NCBI GenBank assembly: GCA_903813345.2
Contig: CAIIXF020000004.1
Location: 31,495,985 to 31,559,984, forward strand
From: Owenia fusiformis
Taxonomy: Eukaryota; Annelida; Polychaeta; Sabellida; Oweniidae
Direction: 5' to 3'
DNA length: 64,000 bases
The number at the start of each line of letters is the position of its first letter. Within the stretch, counting starts at the first letter, position 1. Of this stretch, positions 47,701-55,673 are shown one piece after another. The notes under the pieces are model-generated. The model was not told the origin of the DNA, made no database searches, and was given only the letters and a program-made list of their open reading frames with translations. Made by a program: the position numbers and the translations under genes.

Positions 47701-50700
47701 AATTTCAAACTTAATGGAAAACGAAATTTCAACGGCATGTTTACCCCAAAATTTCATGAAATTAACTGTCAACTTTTATCCTCAAGAACATTAATCAGAA
47801 GCCTCCATTTTGAAGAAACGATCGTTTGCGCCTTTTTAATTTTTACATCGGATGAAAACGAAGACGAGCTGGCTCATTTTGTTCAGGATAAAAGTAAAAA
47901 AAGTTGTGTGGAATTCGTGATATAAGAAAGGAAAAACATAGGACAAACATGCACAAAATGTTGATGACCAACGTCTCATACAGCACCAATATGGCCAATT
48001 AATGGTTGATCAACATATATGCATCTAGTTATCTTTCTAAACATGTTTTTTTCAGATTAAAAAAATCAATACGAATGTTCAATGTGATATTTAGAACTTA
48101 CAAAATGTCCCCCTTTCTTGTCTACCCATTGCCTCTGAAAAATTAACATGTTCCATATTATTATTCACCCATTGCCTCTGAAAAATTAACATGTTCGATA
48201 TTATTATTCACACATTGCCTCTGAAAAATTAACATGTTCGATATCATTATTCACCCATTGCCTCTGAAAAATTCACATGTTCGATATCATTATTCACCCA
48301 TTGCCTCTGAAAAATTCACATGTTCGATATTATTATTCACCCATTTCCTCTGAAAAATTCACATGTTCGATATCATTATTCACCCATTGCCTCTGAAAAA
48401 TTCACATGTTCGATATCATTATTCACCCATTGCCTCTGAAAAATTAGCATGTTTGATATTATTATTCACCCAGTGCCTCTGAAAAATTAACATGTTCGAT
48501 ATTATTATTCACCCAGTGCCTCTGAAAAATTAACATGTTCGATATTATTATTCACACATTGCCTCTGAAAAATTAACATGTTCGATATTATTATTAACCC
48601 ATTGCCTCTGAAAAATTCACATGTTCGATATCATTATTCACCCATTGCCTCTGAAAAATTCACATGTGCGATATCATTATTCACCCATTGCCTCTGAAAA
48701 ATTAGCATGTTTGATATTATTATTCCCGTTTAACGTATAACTTTACATATGATATTTTTATATATAGTTGCAATACTTTAGAATATCACACCTATGGACG
48801 TATAGAGGTGTGCAATGAATGATGACGTAACCAAACGCTTCATAAGTTATTCATACGGGAATGATAAACATGCAATATGCTTGAAAATCGATTGACCAGT
48901 GAGAGATGAATATCAGTAATGCCATCTTTTAAACTCATGAATATATTTTTAGAGACAATAGATGAGATATATGTCATTCTTTATATCAGGCAGTGTCTAT
49001 GGAAACTGTATTTTTGATTTAAAAGGCATAGTTATGACCATTAGTTATGGTATGGTATGACCATTTAGTTACCTTTAAAAAGCGACCTTTGAAAACGAAG
49101 CCTCGCTGTTGATTTGTTAAGAATACCCGTAAAATAAAAGTTAACTGGTATCATTATTAAATAAAAAAGTAGATTGTGTACACTTTTGGAACATACAAAA
49201 TATTAAATGAATTTTGGTGAATGAATTGTGAATTGTGAATGAACTTTTAGATCTTGCACCTGACATACGTACCCTCCTGTGCAATAGCACATGAACTGAA
49301 AGCAGGCAAGTTTTGTATGCAGTCATCATCGCATTCGCCACCATAGGCTACGACTGAATATGGGAATTTAACTTGCTACAATGTAAATACGTATAATATG
49401 AGCTAAATAGGTTTTTAGTGAATAAGGCAATGTTACTAGCTACAATGTAAATACGTATAATATGAGCTAAATAGGTTTTAGTGAATAAGGCAATGTTACT
49501 TGCTACAATGTAAATACGTATAATATGAGCTAAATAGGTTTTTAGTGAATAAGGCAATGTTACTAGCTACAATGTAAATACGTCTAATATGAGCTAAATA
49601 GGTTTTTAGTGAATAAGGCAATGTTACTTGCTACAATGTAAATACGTATAATATGAGCTAAATAGGTTTTGAGTGAATAAGGCAATGTAACTTGCTACAA
49701 TGTAAATACGTTTAATATGAGCTAAAAAGGTTTTGAGTGAATAAGGCAATGTTACTTGCTACAATGTAAATACGTATAATATTAGCTAAATAGATTTTGA
49801 GTGAATAAGGCAATGTTACTTGCTACAATGTAAATACGTATAATATGAGCTAAATAGACTTTGAGTGAATAAGGCAATGTTATTTGCTACAATGTAAATA
49901 CGTATAATATTAGCTGAATAGTTTTTGAGTGAATAAGGCAATGTTACCTGCTACAATGTAAATACGTATCATATGAGCTAAATAGTTTTTGAGTGAATAA
50001 GGCAATGTTACCTGCTACAATGTAAATACGTATAATATGAGCTAAATAGGCTTTGAGTGAATAAGGCAATGTTACTTGCTACAATGTAAATACGTATAAT
50101 ATGAGCTAAATAGACTTTGAGTGAATAAGGCAATGTTTTTTGCTACAATGTAAATACGTATAATATGAGCTAAATAGTTTTTAGTGAATAAGGCAATGTT
50201 ACTTGCTACAATGTAAATACGTATAATATGAGCTAAATAGTTTTTGAGTGAATAAGGCAATGTTACTTGCTACAATGTAAATACGTATAATATGAGCTAA
50301 ATAGACTTTGAGTGAATAAGGCAATGTTATTTGCTACAATGTAAATACGTATAATATGAGCTGAATAGTTTTTGAGTGAATAAGGCAATGTTACCTGCTA
50401 CAATGTAAATACGTATAATATGAGCTAAATAGTTTTTGAGTGAATAAGGCAATGTTACCTGCTACAATGTAAATACGTATAATATGAGCTAAATAGGCTT
50501 TGAGTGAATAAGGCAATGTTACTTGTTACAATGTAAATACGTATAATATGAGCTAAATAGACTTTGAGTGAATAAGGCAATGTTTTTTGCTACAATGTAA
50601 ATACGTATAATATGAGCTAAATAGTTTTTAGTGAATAAGGCAATGTTACTTGCTACAATGTAAATACGTATAATATGAGCTAAATAGTTTTTGAGTGAAT

Positions 50701-51530
50701 AAGGCAATGTTACTTGCTGCAATATAAATACGTATTCACGTATTAGAGCTAGACACTATATATTTAACTCAACCAATTATTGACACAATAATCCGAAATC
50801 TTAAAATTACAACAAACAGGGGGGGGGGGTTCGCCCGAACCCTGCGAACCCCCCCCCCCTCCCCTGGCTAGGGTACTTCTCTATGTCAGAATGTTAAATG
50901 GAGTTTTGATCTCCTATACAACACATACGGAGTTTTAACCATCTACAACTCATTGAGTCCGGGGCATAAATTCATTATCATCTTGACTAAATAGGCGATA
51001 AAACAATTGACATGATTTGAAGAGCACCGCCGAACGGTAATACTAAATCTAAAATGTATGATGTCTATAACTACGATATACATTCATAGTTATTTATGAC
51101 AACTATCTACATTGTAGCAAGTAGCATTTCCTTGCTATTTTTGTCGAATTGACGAGAGGGCTTGAGCGCCAGCACGTTTAGGTGAGGCGATTGGGCGCCG
51201 TAACCATGAGGTTGCGAGTTCGAGACGCGTGTGCTCCTGTTTATTTTATTGATTGTACTTACGTTATCGAAAGGGTCATTAAACTTGCTTGGACATCCAC
51301 AACAATTTTCTTTTGTTGTGTCACAAGGGAAGTTGTTGTTAGCACACATTGCTGAAAATCATATTGAAATAATTTGTATTCGCTATTCCGAAACGTGTTG
51401 TTAGAGGAAAGGGAAACAAACGAAGATACAGTATCAAAAGACTACAAGAACAATTTAAGATATAATACTCACAACTGATAGCCACTACTTGAACATTTAT
51501 GAACATCAGTAGGCTTTGTGACGTCATCAT
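44649..51530 (-). CDS. Secreted Cys-rich VWA-domain protein (VWA-A), 7 exons, complete
   Basis: Exons on the minus strand: 51530-51473, 51351-51263, 49375-49273, 48134-48102, 47607-47239, 46383-46243, 44791-44649; 936 nt, 311 residues. Phases match at all junctions. Signal peptide MMTSQSLLMFINVQVVAIS; five cysteines ending ENCCGCPSKF; a PYSVVAYGGECDDDC segment; a short linker; then a VWA-like fold starting DIVFDINISKS with the central strand VIVFDDGIYS and final HIITMS strand. VWA domains bind partners, often via a metal site; here the MIDAS is DxNxS, not DxSxS, and the usual Thr is not evident. The start at 51530 is preferred over ATG 51554 because a TATA box at 51575-51581 would put transcription start near 51551. 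Partner unknown. Confidence 0.88.
45154..45760. repeat. 123-bp tandem array in VWA-A intron 6
   Basis: Five copies of a 122-123 bp unit starting GAGGCAAGGTCAAGTTTAAG (45154, 45277, 45400, 45522, 45645), highly similar to each other. Confidence 0.9.
46243..46383 (-). CDS. VWA-A exon 6
   Basis: Acceptor TCATTATAG, 141 nt, donor GTGAGT. Completes the VIVFDDGIYSRQG strand (equivalent of 'lITDG') and encodes KFRTSIENLHMVSEVFIVGV, the 'a..l...gv.vf.igvg' strand of VWA domains. Confidence 0.92.
46509..47075. repeat. 15-bp satellite in two opposite arms, VWA-A intron 5
   Basis: AAGACAACTCATCCCT units at 46509-46650 face TTGGGATGAGATGTC units at 46755-47070. The second arm is the reverse complement of the first, so the intron could form a long hairpin. 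The open frames with DEMSW or KTSHP pentapeptides come from the 15-bp period. Confidence 0.88.
47239..47607 (-). CDS. VWA-A exon 5: main VWA part
   Basis: Acceptor CATTTAG, 369 nt, donor GTGAGT. Encodes YGHDIVFDINISKS, MVKLARELRINTEPKGTIIG, ALCFFGNLTMHFGLNNF, NVDDLVNGLFNMDLTPKDN, PHKSFDFIRENYF and RDNRNIVI. Order of strands and helices fits a VWA fold. Confidence 0.92.
48102..48134 (-). CDS. VWA-A exon 4: 33-nt microexon
   Basis: Acceptor AATTTTTCAG, donor GTAAGT, 33 nt, encoding (E)AMGRQERGTF(S). Phases 1/1. VWA-B has a 33-nt exon at the same place, (D)ALDRNAQGTH(S), so it is real despite its size. Its acceptor edge is repeated in the 43-bp array beside it. Confidence 0.85.
48127..48724 (-). 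repeat. 43-bp minisatellite copying the VWA-A exon 4 splice acceptor
   Basis: Fourteen units of 43 bp including the genuine acceptor. On the coding strand each has TTAATTTTTCAG|AGGCAATG: polypyrimidine tract, AG and the first 11 exon nt (AGGCAATGGGT). It then runs GAATAATAATATCGAACATG into the next unit. A few units carry single changes. Confidence 0.93.
49273..49375 (-). CDS. VWA-A exon 3
   Basis: Acceptor TTTACATTGTAG, 103 nt, donor GTACGT. Encodes QVKFPYSVVAYGGECDDDC and a tail with SSCAIAQE. The same segment exists in VWA-B (QLKYPYSVIAYGGDCADEC), which confirms the exon. Its upstream edge is the source of the 64-bp array next to it. Confidence 0.9.
49376..50740 (-). repeat. 64-bp minisatellite copying the VWA-A exon 3 splice acceptor
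   Basis: About 21 copies of a 63-64 bp unit in VWA-A intron 2, directly abutting exon 3. On the coding strand each unit has CGTATTTACATTGTAG|CAAG, the same 16 intron bases and first exon bases as the genuine acceptor. The next exon bases align too (19 of the first 24 exon nt equal), giving QVTLPYSL against QVKFPYSV in the exon. Confidence 0.93.
50815..50870. repeat. G-run/C-run palindrome in VWA-A intron 2
   Basis: A run of ten G, then TTCGCCCGAACCCTGCGAA, then a run of 13 C: a perfect-looking hairpin of about 45 nt. Confidence 0.7.
51140..51240 (+). mobile_element. tRNA-derived SINE fragment, copy 1
   Basis: GAGAGGGCTTGAGCGCC (A-box region) and GGTTGCGAGTTCGAGAC (B box). Matches 56928-57022. 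In VWA-A intron 2, 20 bp from exon 2, antisense to the gene. Confidence 0.65.
51263..51351 (-). CDS. VWA-A exon 2: Cys-rich
   Basis: Acceptor GATTTTCAG, 89 nt, donor GTAAGT, phase 0 out. Encodes MCANNNFPCDTTKENCCGCP then SKFNDPFDN: five cysteines, pattern C-x6-C-x6-CC-x-C. No family recognised. Confidence 0.85.
51473..51530 (-). CDS. VWA-A exon 1: signal peptide
   Basis: ATGATG start, hydrophobic core LLMFINVQVVAIS, donor GTGAGT, phase 1. An in-frame ATG at 51554 would add eight residues (MRFNQYTS) and weaken the signal peptide. Confidence 0.8.
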
Positions 51531-51574
51531 ACTTGTGTATTGATTAAAACGCATGGTTCAAGAATTCGTCTGCA

Positions 51575-51581
51575 ATTTATA
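51575..51581 (-). promoter_or_regulatory. TATA box of VWA-A
   Basis: TATAAAT on the minus strand, 45 nt before the preferred ATG. A transcription start 25-30 nt downstream would fall at about 51551, just past the upstream ATG (51554), which supports the 51530 start. Confidence 0.5.
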
Positions 51582-52439
51582 ACGGGATCAAGGATATTAA
51601 TCGTTTTCGTTATTCTGACTTTCTGTCATTTTACAAACATTTATATCATTTAATTTACATATTGTCATATTTTAGGGTGTACCCTTTATAACGAGGTCAA
51701 CGTGACCTCCGTTCTGTTAGTAAACCTATTGATATGAACTATGTGGTTTGAACAGTAAATAGCGCGTGTCAACCATGCATAAAGCCATCTATTAATTACA
51801 TCATAATATTAAATTTCATCAATTTGTGACATCGTCCGAAAATGATAAAATATAAAATATAAACGATAAAATATAGAAAGAATATATCGATAGAAATAGC
51901 AACGTACTCACCTTTTGGAACGTTCAAGTGAAGTCCAATTATCCAGCCATCTGACTGAACAGTATTTTTTCAAAGTAGGAAATTGATAATTTCATTATAT
52001 TACTATCGTTGACAAAGCATTTTGATTTGGATATTGGAAAATAGATCGATGTACGACAAAAATGTAAAGTCTATTGTCAAGTTCAAACGGACACGACATT
52101 CCGTCTCCATGTCATTCACATTGTCTGATGCAAACCCATAGTGAACAAATAATGCGTGACGGGTAAAAATAATTTAATTGTGTTAAATAAGTTCTAATTA
52201 AAAATCATAATTCTGAGTCTGACCCAGTCTTTCCTCAGCGAATATCAAAGTAGTATCAAATACAATAGCGTACACCAAATATTTTGAAGGGAAATACAAA
52301 TGAATTGGTTGTGAAAGCAAAACGCAATTATCAGAACTTTTTGAAAGCCCTTTCTGAGGTCTGGTCATTTTTTACATCTTTTTCTCAGCCGACATGTAAA
52401 GCGTACACATGCTAACTGCAGAATCTGTCTGTACTGTAT

Positions 52440-52690
52440 ATATTATAAGTTATTGAATGATTTGAAGTACAATACAGGATATTCTGCTCAAGATTCTGTA
52501 TACAGAATATCGAGGGCAGAATATATCCTGTATTGCAAGTTTTAAATCATTCTATAACGTTTTTATTGTGTGATCCTCTGTATCGCTACTGAGATTGTCC
52601 CCTCCGTACCAATAGTTTCGGTATTGCGACGGAGATGATCAATGGGGACAATCTCGGCTTCATTTTACAGATCATACGATAATTAATTGA
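52440..52690. repeat. Palindromic repeat near the VWA-A 5' side
   Basis: TACAATACAGGATATTCTG and CAGAATATATCCTGTATTG face each other, followed by GAGATTGTCCCC and GGGGACAATCTC. Two nested inverted pairs. Confidence 0.65.
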
Positions 52691-52960
52691 AAATATTGTC
52701 ACAAGTAATCCTGAAGTCATGGACATAGTTCAGTGTAACAATGTATGAAAATGTCACTGCTTGCTATGTTTGTTTTATTGATTTGACCAATATCTTTTTC
52801 TATTTTTAAGTTGAGACTTTCATCATTATGAATTAAAATCGATCGCTGTTCAATCAAAAGTAATCAAAATATATTTATTCACTTTGATAACATAAGCACC
52901 ATTCGATACTGTCAATAACTAGATCAGGATGTACATGTGCGGCGCATAGATATTAACAAC

Positions 52961-53221
52961 TTATCCTACACTTAGTGTACTAAATGTATAATAACATGAA
53001 AAAATAAATTTGATATTTATTGGCAAAATGTATATCCGGAGGATATCGTAACGATATACTCCGGGCGGAGGATATCGTGACGATATATTCCGGAAAACCC
53101 AATATGCGGAGGATATTGTGACGATATACTCCGCTTGTTGATTTCCCGCCAAATGGACTCTATTTGGCATATTTTACAATGATATTATACATTCAGTACA
53201 CTCCTTGTAAGTGTAGGATAA
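52961..53221. mobile_element. Foldback MITE with three GATATCGT palindromes
   Basis: Ends TTATCCTACACTTA and its complement TAAGTGTAGGATAA. Inside, GGAGGATATCGT.ACGATATACTCCG-type palindromes occur three times (53038-53145). Confidence 0.7.
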
Positions 53222-53439
53222 TAAGAACATCCTATGATTTTTTTCAGAATATCATTTTAATCTACTCGGTGATATTGATATATGCACTCGTTCGCTTTGC
53301 TCTCTCGTGCAGATATCAATATCACCTCGTAGATAAAAATGATATTCCTCAAAATCATAGGATATCCTATAAGTATCCATTTCTGCTGTGACGTTGGTTC
53401 AATAAACTGTTCATGATAATATACGGAACAGTGTTAGTA

Positions 53440-53860
53440 CTACTGGACTGGACTGGACTGCGCTATGGTGGACTGGACTGCGCTATGCTGGACTGGACTG
53501 CGCTATGCTGGACTGGACTGAGAAATGCAGGACTAGACTGCAAAATGCAGGACGGGACTGCGCTATGCTGGACTGGACTGAGAAATGCAGGACTGGACTG
53601 CGAAATGCAGGACGGGACTGCGCTAAGCTGGACTGGACTGAGCAATGCAGGACTGGACTGCGAAATGCAGGACGGGACTGCGCTATGCAGGACTGGACTG
53701 AGAAATGCAGGACGGGACTGCGAAATGCAGGACGGGACTGCGCTATGCAGGACTGGACTGAGAAATGCAGGACGGGACTGAGAAATGCAGGACTGGACTG
53801 AGAAATGCAGGACGGGACTGCGCTATGCTGGACTGGGTTGTACTGTCCTACACTGCGCTG
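53440..53860 (+). repeat. 20-bp satellite between VWA-A and VWA-B
   Basis: Unit GGACTGGACTGCGCTATGCT and variants (AGAAATGCAG, GGACGGGACTG), about 19 copies, fading into TGCGCTGTGCTAC and TATTGTATTG. Open on several frames because of its composition; not a gene. Confidence 0.9.
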
Positions 53861-54280
53861 TGCTACAATACTCTGTCCTACGCTGCGCTATGCTGTACTG
53901 CACTGCGCTGTGCTGCACCATATTGTATTGTATTGTATTGAACTGCATAATACTATTTACTATTATCATACTATTATGATTACTTACTTCTAGAGTGCGG
54001 AATGATGGGATGTTTGAGTATTCCATTAAAACTTGTACATTTGAACACATCTCTTATCTGAAATTTGAACACATGTCAATCCAATCACTTTTGGCCGATC
54101 CTTTTGGCGTTTGTATTCTATTTATAATGTAATTAAACACCAAGAATAGCATGACTAGTAATGCATTTATGTTAATAGATATTTCCGTATGTGACAAGAT
54201 ATGATTGAATGGTAAATTGAGAGCTCTAGTAGCGATAAAGAGAAGAATATTGCTAAAGATGGTCAGGAGCACACATTCCG

Positions 54281-55600
54281 TAACTATTCGTATCTGTTTT
54301 GTTTTCGTTAGCATAAGGAGAGTTCTATGTACAGCGTGGCCCAAAAATACCACCCACTAATTTCGTAATAACATTCTCAATGATTGGGGAATATTCTTGA
54401 TGTTTATGTGTAGATAGAGTGTTCAATGGAAAAAGATTGGTACGCTTGCTTAGCATCAGCAACTCGGAAATTAAGAGATATCTCATTTTCCGTGTTGGCA
54501 TGCTCTGAAACAAAATCACTCAAAACTGTAAGTTAGAAAATCTGTCTTTCTTAGAATTTACCCAATAAGCGAGTCAATTCATCAAATCTGACAGAATTAT
54601 TGAAGAACATTTTTAAACATTTTTTGATAATTCCAATGCCTGGACGGAAACGATATCTCTAAATCTGAAAGTTATTGATGCTATCCAAGCACAACACGCT
54701 TTTTTCTATTAAACACTCTATTTACACAGAAGGGATCACGTAGATTCCTTATTATTAGGAAAGTTATTCCAAAATTAGTGTGTGTTATTTTTTGTGTCAC
54801 CCTGTATTATTTCACCAATGTGTCCATTGTTTTGAATTGTTTTCGATAGCATTTGTAGAGTTCTATGTACTATTTCACAAATAGGTCCATTGTCGCAGAG
54901 AGAGAGCGGCAAAGAGATATAATTCAGTAAATGTCCAAGAGCAATACATTGCCAATGTGCAACAGTACCGTCTGGACACAGTGCTTTTATAATAAGAATG
55001 CGAATTGAGGTTGTAATATGCCATTTCTATTTATGTTTGTTTTGTCTTCGGTAGCAATTGTAGAGTTCTATGTACTATTTCACCAATGCGTCCATTGTTG
55101 CATTGGACACGATGCTTTTTGAGTGCGAATTGAGGTTGTAATATGCCATTACTATTTATGTTTGTTTTGTTTTTGGTAGCAATTGTAGAGTTCTATGTAC
55201 TATTTCACCAATGCGTCCATTGTTGCATTGGACACGATGCTTTTTGAGTGCGAATTGAGATTGTAATATGCCATTACTATTTATGTTTGTTTAGTCTTCG
55301 GTAGCAATTGTAGAGTTCTATGTACTATTTCACCAATACGTCCATTGTTGCATTGGACACGATGCTTTTTGAATGCGAATTGAGATTGTAATATGCCATT
55401 ACTATTTATGTTTGTTTTGTTTTTGGTAGCAATTGTAGAGTTCTATGTACTATTTCACCAATACGTCCATTGTTGCATTGGACACGATGCTTTTTGAGTG
55501 CGAATTGAGATTGTAATATGCCATTTCTATTTATGTTTGTTTTGTTTTTGGTAGCAATTGTAGAGTTCTATGTACTATTTCACCAATACGTCCATCGTTG
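54281..55600 (-). repeat. 125-bp array copying the 3' end of the VWA-B last exon
   Basis: TAGAGTTCTATGTA recurs at 55061, 55186, 55311, 55436 and 55561 (the genuine exon), an exact 125-bp period. Two diverged copies lie near 54860 and 54315, the latter split by a mariner-like MITE. On the minus strand each copy has the last 22 codons (about NNGRIGEIVHRTLQLLPKTK), the stop and part of the 3' UTR. Confidence 0.9.
54332..54804. mobile_element. TA-flanked mariner-like MITE inside the exon-derived array
   Basis: Ends CAGCGTGGCCCAAAAATA and, inverted, CAGGGTGACACAAAAAATA; flanked by TA on both sides. Deleting it rejoins a diverged copy of the 125-bp unit (GAGTTCTATG/TA/TTATTTCACC). 473 bp, no transposase. 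Confidence 0.75.
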
Positions 55601-55673
55601 TAATCAGCTAGAGACATTGTAATTATATGATCTTCATCCGGGTCACTTGCTATCATTTTCCAATTCCTGATTG
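55531..55673 (-). CDS. VWA-B last exon
   Basis: Acceptor GTTTTAG, 143 nt ending TAA. Encodes IRNWKMIASDPDEDHIITMS and IVHRTLQLLPKTKQT. Its 3' half is the founder of the 125-bp array below it. Confidence 0.92.

Noticed and set aside
48127-48724. CRISPR-like regular array
   Set aside because: Units are contiguous with no unique spacers, and the genome is eukaryotic; the unit equals a splice acceptor.
49348-50722. Minus-strand frames with YLAHIIRIYIVAS repeats
   Set aside because: They are the exon-edge minisatellite read through; kept as a repeat, though use of decoy acceptors is raised as a finding.
53413-53801. 122-codon open frame with WTGLRNAG repeats
   Set aside because: 20-bp satellite; overlapping frames are equally open and show no other protein signal.
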